From Roseovarius azorensis (GTDB lineage Bacteria; Pseudomonadota; Alphaproteobacteria; Rhodobacterales; Rhodobacteraceae), in contig NZ_FOAG01000019.1 in assembly GCF_900109455.1 (NCBI RefSeq), positions 1 to 38,754 on the forward strand: DNA of 38,754 bases, given 5' to 3'. Each line of letters starts with the position of its first letter. Position 1 is the first letter of the stretch. The notes below the pieces were generated by a model, which made no database searches, had not been told where the DNA came from, and was given only the letters and a program-made list of their open reading frames with translations. The translations under genes and the position numbers were made by a program. This document shows, piece by piece, positions 14,202-22,367 of the stretch.

Positions 14202-15665
14202 TCAGTGTCCTGCGCCGCCACCGGCGGCAAGTGTAGCGCGCTCTCCGCCTGCACCATTGCTGCCCGCGCTGCCGCCATAGATGGCAGCCGTCAGCTCAGC
14301 CTGGGCGATGAAGAAATCGCGTTTTGCATTGGCTGCTTCGAGCGATGCGCTCAGCTTTTCGCGCACATCCGTCAGCAGTTCGAAAGTGCTGGTAATCATA
14401 CCGTTGTACGACAGCAGCGCCTCTTCCTCGACGGTCTGGCGCAACGGCACCAGGACGTCGCGATAATGCCGGGCAATCTTGTAGGACGCATGATAGGCGG
14501 TTTCCGCTCCGCGCGCCTCCGACCGGACATTTACGGCCTTTTCGGCCAGGACATTAGCGGCCTGCAAATACGCCAACTCCGCTTTGCGCATCCGAGCCTT
14601 GCCTGTGTCGTAGATCGGGATGGCGAACTCTAGTTCGATCTGCGGAGTCGTCTCTGTTTCCCTCCTGCCGTCTTCGGCTTCGCGTTCGGTTTCAAGACCG
14701 GCGATGAGCTCGAGATCCGTGACGAGGCGCGTCTGATCGGTAAGGCCAAAGGCGGCGGCTTGCGCTTCGAGCCCCAGCCTGGCCAGACGCAGATCGACGC
14801 GGTTGTTCAGGGCCTTGCTTTCAATATCGGTTAGTCGCTCCACGGAACCCGGCAACGCGGGCAAGGCATCAGGAACGTAATAGTCCACGTCGGTTCCCCA
14901 AAGACCCATCAGTCTGGTCAGATCCCCCTTTGCGCGGGTTGCATTCAGCCGCGCTTGTGCGAGTTGACCGGCGAGTTCGGCGTTGAAGGCATGCTCTCGC
15001 GCCTGCCCGGCCTTGTTGAGCGCACCTGTTTCGCCCAGCTTGCGCGCAAGCTCGGATCCCGCGTCCGACGTCGCTTTGGCGCGCGCGAGATAGCTGACCG
15101 TTTCGAAGGCGGCAACTGCGTTGATCCACGCCTGGCGAGTCTGGTTGGCAAGGGCCAGGGTGTCATTTACCGCCTCCAGTTGCGCGGCGCGGAAAGACAG
15201 GTCGGCCAATGCCACCCGTTGCTTCCGGGTTCCGGCGTCCAGAATATTGGTGGCAATCATGCCTTCAATTGCACGATAGGCGCCCAGTTCAGCCGCCCCG
15301 ATGCCCAGCACACCAATGGACACAATCGGATTTACGGGTGTTGCCTGCTGCCACGCATCAGCTGCCGAAAGACCGACGTTGGCGTAGGACGCCTGCAAGC
15401 CCTTGTTGTTGAGTAATGCAACCTGGATGGCTGTATCTGCGGAGATCGTTTTGCGGTTCACCATATCCTGCACTTGCCTGCGCAGCGTTTCGTTTTCGGC
15501 TTGCGTTTCCGCAAGGACAGCGCGCTTGCCAATGGCGGTCGAAGTTTGGCTTGCGACGTATGCAAAGCCTGCCTTGGGTTCCGTAAAGGACTCGGGAACC
15601 GCAGTGGCGCACGCGCCAAGCAAAAGCGGAAAGCCGGCAACCATCGGAAATTTCGAGGCGCGCAT
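14202..15665 (-). CDS. TolC/CusC-like outer-membrane efflux lipoprotein
   Basis: A 487-residue outer-membrane efflux protein that would form the exit duct of a tripartite pump. The N-terminus has a lipobox (LLLGACATA) as in CusC/NodT-type proteins. Two long helical repeats follow, with the second repeat containing LEFAIPIYDTGKARMRKAEL, a typical outer-membrane factor motif. Its ATG overlaps the stop of the small lipoprotein upstream (TGATG). No RND pump is encoded next to it, and the nearest cusA is a remnant at 16916-17695. The intact CusBA at 32636-37200 lacks its own outer-membrane factor, so this is the likely partner by inference. Confidence 0.88.
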   Translation of the reverse strand: MRASKFPMVAGFPLLLGACATAVPESFTEPKAGFAYVASQTSTAIGKRAVLAETQAENETLRRQVQDMVNRKTISADTAIQVALLNNKGLQASYANVGLSAADAWQQATPVNPIVSIGVLGIGAAELGAYRAIEGMIATNILDAGTRKQRVALADLSFRAAQLEAVNDTLALANQTRQAWINAVAAFETVSYLARAKATSDAGSELARKLGETGALNKAGQAREHAFNAELAGQLAQARLNATRAKGDLTRLMGLWGTDVDYYVPDALPALPGSVERLTDIESKALNNRVDLRLARLGLEAQAAAFGLTDQTRLVTDLELIAGLETEREAEDGRRETETTPQIELEFAIPIYDTGKARMRKAELAYLQAANVLAEKAVNVRSEARGAETAYHASYKIARHYRDVLVPLRQTVEEEALLSYNGMITSTFELLTDVREKLSASLEAANAKRDFFIAQAELTAAIYGGSAGSNGAGGERATLAAGGGAGH

Positions 15666-15886
15666 CAGTTACCCTCCGATTGTTCTTCGTTAACCGTACG
15701 CCAGTCACGGGGTCCGGTGGGTTCGCGATATGTATATCCGGCCAACGGATCCTGATACCCGATCGCTGCCGAAACGGTCGTGTCGGTCGTGGCCTTTTGC
15801 GCCGCCACGACAGGAAGAGGCGCAGGCTCGTAAGCGCACGCGCCCAGAGCAAGGGCCGATGCCCCCGAAAGAAGATGAATTCTCAT
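15665..15886 (-). CDS. small lipoprotein, first gene of the copper operon
   Basis: A 73-residue exported lipoprotein: MRIHLLSGASALALGACAYE has a lipobox (LGAC) with Cys near residue 17. The mature part is short and Pro/Thr-rich (EPAPLPVVAAQ, DPLAGYTYREPTGPRDW). I do not recognise a named family; such proteins precede CusC-like genes in related copper clusters. The ATG at 15886 is preferred because it begins the signal peptide and AGGA lies about nine bases upstream. It overlaps the efflux-protein gene by one base, so the two are co-translated. Confidence 0.75.
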   Translation of the reverse strand: MRIHLLSGASALALGACAYEPAPLPVVAAQKATTDTTVSAAIGYQDPLAGYTYREPTGPRDWRTVNEEQSEGN

Positions 15887-15964
15887 GTGGATCTGTCCTG
15901 AATTGTGAACTTCGGGCTTACGCATGAACATGCGCAAGGCGACGGCCCCAACTCGGGGCCTATC

Positions 15965-16348
15965 TCATATCAGGTTTCGAGGCGGGCGTATTAAACCGGC
16001 CGACTCGATAGAGCCTGCCTGGTCGTGCTGCAACACGAATGCGGCACTTGCACCGTATTCGGAGAGAACCGATGTGGTTTCGTCAAGAGCATCAGTCAGG
16101 TAAATACCATTGCAGCACTTGCCGGAAGGATGGTCTTCAGAGTTGTCCGGATGCGCTCGCTGTTCGTCGCTTGAACTGACGGACGGAAACAGACAATGTG
16201 CTTGCTGCGTGTTTTCATGTTCGGACTGGGCCGCGACGGGATGATGTTCACTGTGTATTCCCGATGCGGCATGCGATATTGTGGGCGGAAAAGACACCAG
16301 CACGACAGAGAGCAGAATACACATCAGTGTTCTGAAGCGTGCAGCCAT
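15965..16348 (-). CDS. Cys/His-rich exported protein of the copper cluster
   Basis: A 127-residue protein with a signal peptide (MAARFRTLMCILLSVVLVSF, cleavage after SHA) and a His-rich then Cys-containing mature region (SEHHPV, SEHENTQQAHC, DHPSGKCCNGIYL). The composition suggests periplasmic metal binding. It belongs to a loose group of small conserved hypothetical proteins found next to copper genes. A start at 16366 is also possible. TTGACA at 16396-16401 with TTTAGG 19 bases away would begin transcription near 16364, favouring 16348. It lies 78 bases upstream of the small lipoprotein gene and could be the operon's first gene. Confidence 0.65.
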   Translation of the reverse strand: MAARFRTLMCILLSVVLVSFPPTISHAASGIHSEHHPVAAQSEHENTQQAHCLFPSVSSSDEQRAHPDNSEDHPSGKCCNGIYLTDALDETTSVLSEYGASAAFVLQHDQAGSIESAGLIRPPRNLI

Positions 16349-16526
16349 GATGCATTTCCAATCCATGTGCCCTAAATGGTAGAGGCTCAAACAACTGTCA
16401 ACCGGTCTTGAGGCCAGTTTCTGACGTTGTTGCAAAATCGTGGATGTTGACGCAGCACCAGCAGCATACAAGTTAGCTCCATTCTCCCGCGCCGCAGCAA
16501 TAGTCCAGCGCTGCGGCGCAGTTGTT

Positions 16527-16876
16527 TCATTCTTTGGCTGTCAGGGCCTGTATGGCATAGATGCCGTCGTTCCCTTTAACCAGCATCATGATGACCTCAT
16601 CGCCAAGGGCAATATTGGTCATCACCTCGGCATCCTCGGCCAATGGAATGTCCATGGTCATTGCCGGCCAGCCAATCTCGGGGATGGGGCTATGACTGAC
16701 GTTGACGCTGTCCGCACCGAAGCTGTTGAGCTTGGCCTCGGCATGAACAGCGCCCTCGATGGTTATTTGTCCATGGCCATCGCACCATGCATCATGCCCG
16801 AGGATTGGCCCATCTGGGCCATGGCCAGCGGCGCGCTCAGGATGAGGGTAGTGAAGGTCAGCAGGGTCTTGCGCAT
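16527..16876 (-). pseudogene. cusF: frameshifted cusF (periplasmic Cu/Ag chaperone)
   Basis: Read from ATG 16876 the frame gives a signal peptide (MRKTLLTFTTLILSAPLAMA) and then MDK followed by a stop. Shifting frame at the short T run 16766-16768 (A run on the coding strand) continues as ITIEGAVHAEAKLNSFGADS, HSPIPEIGWPAMTMDI and MMLVKGNDGIYAIQAL to a stop at 16527. That is a normal CusF with His, Trp and the Met-x-Met copper site. One missing A explains the break. An AAGGAG ribosome-binding site remains. It follows the cusA remnant by 39 bases, as cusF often follows cusA. Confidence 0.82.
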
Positions 16877-16915
16877 GGGGGTCTCCTTTTTACTGCGCCA
16901 GGGGGTCCCGGGCGA

Positions 16916-17695
16916 TCATTCGCCAGGTACCGTAGAAGGGTGGGAAGGGGGTCTTGGTCTTTGAGCGCCCGCCAGATCGCGGTTCACGCGCGGCAGGGCG
17001 AGACGTTTCCAGATCACGTAGATCGCAGGGATGACCAGCAGCGTCAGCAGGGTTGCCGTCGCCATGCCGCCAATCATCGGGGCCGCAATGCGCTGCATGA
17101 TCTCCGAGCCGGTTCCATGGCCATACATGATCGGAACAAGTCCGGCAAAGATCGTGGCTACGGTCATCACCTTGGGCCGCACGCGCAGCAAGGCACCTTC
17201 AAAGACGACATCTTCGACATCATGCGATGTGAGGGGACGACCCTGCTCTCGGGCGAGGGCGCGGCGTTTCTCCCAAGCCAGATTGAGGTAGAGCAGCATC
17301 ACGATGGCCGTCTCGACCGCGACACCCGCAAGGGCGATGAAGCCCACAAGAACCGCGACGGAGATATCGAATGCCAGATACCAGATCAGCCAGACCCCCC
17401 GGCCAATGCCACCGGCAGTGCCGCGAGGATGATGGCAACCTCTGTCACCCGCGAGAACGCCATGAACAGCATCAGCGTGATGATCAGAAATGTCGCGGGA
17501 ACCACGAGGGTCAGGCGGTCCTGCATCCGCTGGATAAACGCATATTGTCCGGCCCATGTTATGGAATATCCAGGTGGAAGGGTGACAGTGTCAGTCACAA
17601 CTTGGCGCGCCTCTTCGACATAGCCACCCAGATCACGCCCGACGATGTCGATAAAGACAAATCCCGTGCGCCGGGCATCTTCGAGCCGACCCCGC
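16916..17695 (-). pseudogene. cusA: 5'-truncated and frameshifted cusA (RND copper pump)
   Basis: About 260 codons matching the C-terminal quarter of CusA/CzcA-type RND pumps. The first part reads GFVFIDIVGRDLGGYVEEAR and TLPPGYSITWAGQYAF down to LPVALAGG. There a run of six G on the coding strand (17395-17400) breaks the frame, which resumes as VWLIWYLAFDISVAVLVGFI, HGTGSEIMQRIAAPMIGGM and LLVIPAIYVIWKRL. Adding one G restores the frame. The first ~800 codons are missing; homology stops abruptly near 17695, 60 bases short of the MerR gene. It differs clearly from the intact cusA at 34069 and so is not a recent copy of it. Confidence 0.88.
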
Positions 17696-17754
17696 CGCTG
17701 CTGAAAGCAGCATGACCCCAGAGAATTGAACGGTCCCCAAGCGCAGCGGGCATC

Positions 17755-18183
17755 TCAGCCGCCGATCTCTTGATGGTCGGTCAGGCATTCGGAATGGTCT
17801 CGCAGCACCTCCAGCACACGGCAATCGGAAGTCTGCCCGCCGCTGCACTCGCGCACCATCCGCTTCAATTCCGTCCGCAGCGCCTCGAGCCGGGCCAATC
17901 GTTGCTCGACCTGTTTGAGCTGGCGACGGGCGATTGCATCTGCCTCCGCGCAGGACTTGTCCGGGTGATCGCTGAGGTCGAGGAGTTCGCGGATCGCATC
18001 CAGTGAGAATCCCAATTGCCGTGCGTGCCGGACGAACGACAGGCGGTCGAGTTCGGCATTGCCATAGCGGCGCTGGCCACCCTCAGTCCTGCCGGGCTCA
18101 GGCATGAGACCGATCTGCTCGTAATACCGGATGGTCTGGACTTTCGTTCCGGTCTTCTTTGCCAGCGTCCCAATCGTCAGCAT
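17755..18183 (-). CDS. MerR-family metal-responsive regulator
   Basis: A 142-residue MerR-type activator: winged helix at the N-terminus (MLTIGTLAKKTGTKVQTIRY YEQ), dimerisation helix and a metal-binding loop. Cysteines sit at 78, 113 and 121, with C-x7-C spacing at the last two and an added Cys133/His137 in the tail (DHSECLTDH). CueR-type copper sensors have Ser rather than Cys at the first position, so a divalent metal (Zn, Cd, Pb) is at least as likely as copper. GGGGAG precedes the ATG at 18183. It could act on the two similar MerR-type promoters at 26100-26130 and 27348-27378; this is inference. Confidence 0.88.
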   Translation of the reverse strand: MLTIGTLAKKTGTKVQTIRYYEQIGLMPEPGRTEGGQRRYGNAELDRLSFVRHARQLGFSLDAIRELLDLSDHPDKSCAEADAIARRQLKQVEQRLARLEALRTELKRMVRECSGGQTSDCRVLEVLRDHSECLTDHQEIGG

Positions 18184-18279
18184 TTCCGCTCCCCACATCT
18201 AGAGAATTTCCCAATAGACGAAGATCTCAGCACCTTGAACGCCTGATATAGAAACGCGCGATTGTGCGTCGCACCAGGA

Positions 18280-18738
18280 TCATTTCTGATTGAGCCGACT
18301 TTCAAACGCTTCCAGTGTTGTTTGACTGACGTGATGCTCGATCCCTTCCGCATCCCGCTCGGCAGTCTCTTCGTCGATCCCGAGGCTCAGAAGAAAGGCG
18401 ACGACGACCCTGTGGCGGCGTCGACAGATCTCCGCAAGATCCTGCCCTGCTTGGGTGAGGAATATGGCGCGGTAAGGTTCCCGCCGCACCAAGCCAGCAG
18501 CCTTGAGCCGCGAGATGTTCTTTGTCACGGTCGGCGGCTTCACCCCAAGCCGCTCTGCGATCTCGACCGGTCTGGCCTCCCCGCGCGTCTCGATCAGTTC
18601 CGCGATCAGTTCGACGTAATCCTCCGCCATCTCGCTTTCATGTGCCTGACGCACGGTCGCAAAGCCTTCGGCCTGCGCCTCGGGAGCCCTGTCGACAGCC
18701 TCGAATGGCTCACGCCCATGTGATTGCAGCTTTGTCAT
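18280..18738 (-). CDS. mntR: MntR, manganese-responsive DtxR-family repressor
   Basis: A 152-residue DtxR-family regulator of the MntR type. A winged helix (EDYVELIAELIETRGEARPV, then LGVKPPTVTKNISRLKAAGL) is followed by the metal-binding dimer domain with the characteristic ICRRRHRVVVAFLLSLG and DAEGIEHHVS blocks that supply Mn ligands (Glu/His pairs). In gammaproteobacteria and Bacillus, MntR represses Mn uptake when Mn is plentiful. The ATG at 18738 begins the conserved length. It diverges from the diheme cytochrome-ABC operon across 94 bases that carry a dyad, so it probably controls that operon. Confidence 0.92.
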   Translation of the reverse strand: MTKLQSHGREPFEAVDRAPEAQAEGFATVRQAHESEMAEDYVELIAELIETRGEARPVEIAERLGVKPPTVTKNISRLKAAGLVRREPYRAIFLTQAGQDLAEICRRRHRVVVAFLLSLGIDEETAERDAEGIEHHVSQTTLEAFESRLNQK

Positions 18739-18767
18739 ACTTTGGACTTTGCAGCGAAACAGCGGGA

Positions 18768-18814
18768 TTGACAACTTGTTTGCTTTGGGTAGATAAATTA
18801 GCCATGTCTAACTT
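18768..18814 (+). promoter_or_regulatory. promoter with candidate MntR operator
   Basis: TTGACA (18768-18773) is followed 18 bases later by GATAAA (18792-18797). Overlapping the -10 region is a dyad, AAATTAG (18795-18801) and CTAACTT (18808-18814), with six of seven pairs complementary and a 6-base spacer. The TTAG-N6-CTAA core resembles DtxR-family operators. Its position would block RNA polymerase on the diheme-ABC operon, and it lies in the divergent space with mntR. Identity as the MntR site is inference. Confidence 0.6.
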
Positions 18815-18832
18815 TTTACTTTGGAGGCCGTG

Positions 18833-20713
18833 GTGATCCGAAATATTATGAGAGTGCTGCTCGCCACACTCGCAAGTGCGCTCCTCCTGTCCGGACCTGT
18901 CGCCGCGACGCCGGCCAAGGAGGCGCCTTGGCTTCCCGAGGCAGCGGCCTACCGGCTGACGCTCTTTCTTGGAAATCTCGAGCCTCTGCCCTGGAACGAC
19001 ATCAAGACCGCCTGGACGGAACCCTACCGGGGTTCGGAATTCTCTGTCGGAGCGCTGGCGTGGCTGGACCGCGAAAGCGATATCGAGCCTGACGGTCTTC
19101 TGAACGCGATGATGCGCGAAGACCGGCAGGCGGTCTTCGCCGAGGCGACGCGGCTCATCGCGCTCAGGATCGAAGAGGAATTGGACCGGGCTCTCGCGAC
19201 CGAAGAATCGGCGACAGCACAGCAGGCCTTGCGAACCGCACGCGAACTCTACCGTGCGTTCGAGGACGGCGTCGCGGCCGCCGATTCGGAGGCTGCGAGA
19301 CGGATCGGCCTGGCTTGGCTGGAGCTCAATAGCAGCACCGGGTTCTCTGGCGTACTTGGCGCAGGCTCGACATCTGCGGATCGTGAAACCATGGAATCCG
19401 CGCGCGCTGTCATCTCCGGCTATCTCGCCGAGAATTACCTCGTTGACGACTTTGCTACGCGTCGGGCGTTAAGCGCCCTGCCGGAAACCGCCGTGCTCAG
19501 CGGTCGCGCCATCGAGGTGCCGCCAAGCCTGCCACCGGGCTCTGACATCTTCGATCAGGATCCGTTGCCACTGCTCGTCCTCAATTTCGAGGAGCAGGGC
19601 ATCGACGAGACCGACCTGCCGCTGGTGGCTTACGGCGACATGCTGTTCGACAGTGCGCAAATCTTCGGCAGCCCCGCGCGCGATCTCGGGATCACCTGCT
19701 CGACGTGTCACAACCGCTCGGACATCAACCAGCGGCTTTTCGTTCCGGGCGCAAGCCACCAGTCAGGCGCGATCGACGTCGACGGCGCCTTTTTCAACCC
19801 GATCTTCAACGACCGGCGCGACGACCCGCTCGACATTCCCAGCCTGCGCGGGCTGCGCTTCACCGGACCCTATGGTCGCGATGGCCGTTTCGCCTCCCTG
19901 CGCGATTTCACCCGCAACGTGATCGTCAACGAGTTCGGCGGAAATGAACCGACGCCCTTCATGCTGGACGCTCTCGTCGCCTACATGCTCGAGTTCGACT
20001 TCCTGCCGAATTCCATACTGACGACCGATGGCCGCCTGACCGAAGCGGCCCCAGAGGCCGCCCGGCGCGGCGAGCAGATCTTCAACCAGCCCTTTGCCGG
20101 GCTAGGCGATCGCTCCTGCGCCAGTTGCCACGTGCCAGACGCGAACTTCCTCGACCGGCAGGCCCACGACATCGGCTCCGTCGCGCCGGGCTATGAAGGG
20201 GCCCGCGCAGGCGCGCTCGACACCCCGACGCTGCTCGGGACCGCTTATACCGCCCCCTATTTCCATGACGGATCTCTGCCGACGCTGGCCGCCGTCGTGG
20301 ACTGGTTCGACGAGACGAAATCGCTTGGGCTGACCGAGGAAGACCGCGCCGATCTGACCGCCTATCTGGAGACCGTGGGCGCGGCAGACGAGCCCTATGA
20401 AGCCTTCGACACCGAGAACACCGCTTTCCGGCTGGCATTCGCCGAATTGACGACCTTCGCCTCGACACTCGACACGCTACTGCCGCGGCGGGACGCAGAG
20501 CACATCCTGCTGCTGACCGACACCGTGGCCGCGGACCTTTCGGCGGACGCCAGCACTATGTCGAACCTTGCTGCGCGGCCCGAGGTCTACGCGTTGGCCG
20601 AGCGGCTGGCCGAGGTCGGCGCCGCCGTCCGTGCTGATGACTGGGTGGCGGCCGAAGCAAGCTGGACCGCGTTCAAGTCCGAAGCCGACGCAATCGAAGA
20701 GAGGGCATTCTGA
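18833..20713 (+). CDS. large diheme c-type cytochrome (MauG/cytochrome c peroxidase-like)
   Basis: A 626-residue exported protein. After a signal peptide (MRVLLATLASALLLSGPVAA) comes a ~250-residue helical N-terminal region of unknown family (LYRAFEDGVAAADSEAARRI). The MauG/bacterial cytochrome c peroxidase-like core has two haem sites, CSTCH at 289-293 and CASCH at 429-433, with DIPSLRGLRFTGPYGRDGRF and LDTPTLLGTAYTAPYFHDGS blocks around the distal pocket. A ~90-residue helical tail follows. This is nearly twice the usual length of the family. GTG at 18833 is chosen because GGAGG lies five bases before it; TTG 18821 and ATG 18848 fit less well. Its stop overlaps the start of the ABC binding protein (TGATG), so it belongs to the importer operon. 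A redox step in metal uptake is a plausible role. Confidence 0.85.
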   Translation: MIRNIMRVLLATLASALLLSGPVAATPAKEAPWLPEAAAYRLTLFLGNLEPLPWNDIKTAWTEPYRGSEFSVGALAWLDRESDIEPDGLLNAMMREDRQAVFAEATRLIALRIEEELDRALATEESATAQQALRTARELYRAFEDGVAAADSEAARRIGLAWLELNSSTGFSGVLGAGSTSADRETMESARAVISGYLAENYLVDDFATRRALSALPETAVLSGRAIEVPPSLPPGSDIFDQDPLPLLVLNFEEQGIDETDLPLVAYGDMLFDSAQIFGSPARDLGITCSTCHNRSDINQRLFVPGASHQSGAIDVDGAFFNPIFNDRRDDPLDIPSLRGLRFTGPYGRDGRFASLRDFTRNVIVNEFGGNEPTPFMLDALVAYMLEFDFLPNSILTTDGRLTEAAPEAARRGEQIFNQPFAGLGDRSCASCHVPDANFLDRQAHDIGSVAPGYEGARAGALDTPTLLGTAYTAPYFHDGSLPTLAAVVDWFDETKSLGLTEEDRADLTAYLETVGAADEPYEAFDTENTAFRLAFAELTTFASTLDTLLPRRDAEHILLLTDTVAADLSADASTMSNLAARPEVYALAERLAEVGAAVRADDWVAAEASWTAFKSEADAIEERAF

Positions 20714-21588
20714 TGCCAGTCCACCTGACCCGCAGAACGATACTGACCTTGGTCGGCGCAGGCGCGGTGTCGCTGGCGACACCTCTCGCGGCGCAGGACG
20801 ATGCACTGCGGCTTGCCTTCATCCCGCAGGAGAACCCGGAGAAGCTGCTTGGCGATATCGAGGCCATCACCGGCTGGCTGGCCAGTGAGATCGGCGTCCC
20901 TGTCGAAGGGTTCGTTACCATCGACCATGCGGCGGCGGTCGAGGCGCTGCGCAACGGCGACGCGGATATCTCCTTCATGGGCGCCCTGCCCTTCGTTCTG
21001 GCCGAGGCCGAGATCGGTGCCGTGCCGCTCCTGTCCGAGGTCTACCGCGACGCGCCGAGTTATACGGGCCGCATTTTCGTGCGGCGCGACAGCGGCATCG
21101 GCGCGCTCGCAGACCTGCGCGGACGCGACATCGCATTCGCGGATCCGATCTCGGAATCGGGCTATCTCTATCCGCTCGCCGAATTCGTGGAGGCCGGGCT
21201 GATCGAAGGCCCCGGACAGGCAGAGGCATTCTTCGGCCGCGTCTTCTTCGCGGGCGGCTACCAGCAGGCGATGCAGGCAATGGCCGAAGGTCTGGTCGAT
21301 GCCGCGGGCGCCAGCCAGTATGCCGACCTGCTACTGACGCCGCACCAACAGGCAGAGGTAACCTGGATCGCGGAAAGCGCGCCGATCCCGAGCCATTTGG
21401 TGATCGCTCGCCCGGGGCTCGATGCCGCTCTGCGGGATCGTTTTGTCGACGCAATGCTGCGGCTCAACGAGCCGGAGCACCGCAACAAGCTGGGCTATCT
21501 CTACGGCCCCGACGGCTATATCAGGGCCGATTCCGCCGCCTATGACGGCGTACGCGATATGGCGAAGCAATACGGGCTGTTGCGATGA
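20713..21588 (+). CDS. PhnD-like ABC importer substrate-binding protein
   Basis: A 291-residue periplasmic binding protein of the phosphate/phosphonate (PhnD) type, with a Tat-like signal (RRTILTLVGAGAVSLATPLAA). Family blocks are LRLAFIPQENPEKLLGDIEA, AAVEALRNGDADISFMGALP and LADLRGRDIAFADPISESGY. In PhnD the last block normally reads S-T-S-G and binds the phosphonate oxygens; here it is S-E-S-G, placing an acidic residue where the anion would sit. The ligand is therefore probably not phosphonate and may be cationic. The gene sits between the diheme cytochrome and the ATPase with overlaps on both sides. Confidence 0.87.
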   Translation: MPVHLTRRTILTLVGAGAVSLATPLAAQDDALRLAFIPQENPEKLLGDIEAITGWLASEIGVPVEGFVTIDHAAAVEALRNGDADISFMGALPFVLAEAEIGAVPLLSEVYRDAPSYTGRIFVRRDSGIGALADLRGRDIAFADPISESGYLYPLAEFVEAGLIEGPGQAEAFFGRVFFAGGYQQAMQAMAEGLVDAAGASQYADLLLTPHQQAEVTWIAESAPIPSHLVIARPGLDAALRDRFVDAMLRLNEPEHRNKLGYLYGPDGYIRADSAAYDGVRDMAKQYGLLR

Positions 21589-22367
21589 GCACAGCTGTCG
21601 AAGTAGACGACCTGAGTTTTGCCCATACGGCCGCGGACCTCCCGGCGCTGGGGCGGGTCTCGTTTCGGGTCCCGGCGGGCGAGAGCGTCGCTTTGCTCGG
21701 CCCGTCCGGGGCGGGCAAGACGACCCTGCTGGCACTGCTCGACGGCAGGCTCCAAGGCTGGAGCGGGCGGGTATCGGTTCTGGGTGCGCCGCTCGATCCC
21801 GACCGCCCGCCGCCGAGCGTGCGCCGTCCGGATACCGGTTTCGTGTTTCAGGAGTTTGCATTGGTCGAGCGTTCCTCGGTTCTGCGTAACGTCCTGAATG
21901 GCCGCCTGGGGCGCATGTCGCCGCTGCGGGCCCTGATGGGATCACCGACCAAACATGATCTAGAGATTGCGCGCACGGCACTTGCAGATTGCGGCATTGC
22001 CGATCTTGCCGAACGCAGGGTCGACAGCCTAAGCGGCGGGCAGCGGCAGCGCGTCGTCATCGCGCGGTGTCTGGCGCAGGAACCACGGCTTATTCTGGCC
22101 GATGAACCGGTGAGCAACCTCGACCCCGCGCGTGCAGGTGAGATCCTGGCGCTGCTGGCCGGGGCGGCGCAAGCGCGCGGAGCGACGGCGCTGTTTTCGT
22201 CGCACCAGCCCGACCTGGCGCGGCGTTTCGCGCAGCGCATCATCGGCATTCGTGGCGGGCGGATCGCCTTCGATGTGCCGACCTCCGAGTTGAACGAGGA
22301 TGCGACAGCGGAGCTCTATCGGGAGGTTGAGCCAATCCCCGGTATCGGCCTCAGGGCGGTGTCCTGA
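21585..22367 (+). CDS. ABC transporter ATP-binding protein (PhnC-like)
   Basis: A 260-residue ABC ATPase with Walker A GPSGAGKTTLLALLDG (~42), Q-loop in FVFQEFALVERSSVLRNVLN, signature LSGGQRQRVVIARCLAQ, Walker B LILADEPVSNLDP and the switch His in SSHQPDL. The VERSSVLRNVLNGRLG segment is typical of PhnC. It energises the importer formed with the preceding binding protein and following permease. Start and stop overlap both neighbours (ATGA with the upstream gene, one base with the permease), so the four genes are translated from one message. Confidence 0.93.
   Translation: MSTAVEVDDLSFAHTAADLPALGRVSFRVPAGESVALLGPSGAGKTTLLALLDGRLQGWSGRVSVLGAPLDPDRPPPSVRRPDTGFVFQEFALVERSSVLRNVLNGRLGRMSPLRALMGSPTKHDLEIARTALADCGIADLAERRVDSLSGGQRQRVVIARCLAQEPRLILADEPVSNLDPARAGEILALLAGAAQARGATALFSSHQPDLARRFAQRIIGIRGGRIAFDVPTSELNEDATAELYREVEPIPGIGLRAVS

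Noticed and set aside
16371..16401. TTGACA with TTTAGG 19 bases away, a possible CueR-type promoter of the Cys/His-rich gene
   Set aside because: The spacer shows no convincing dyad and the -10 box is poor. It is mentioned only as a guide to the start codon and not called as a site.
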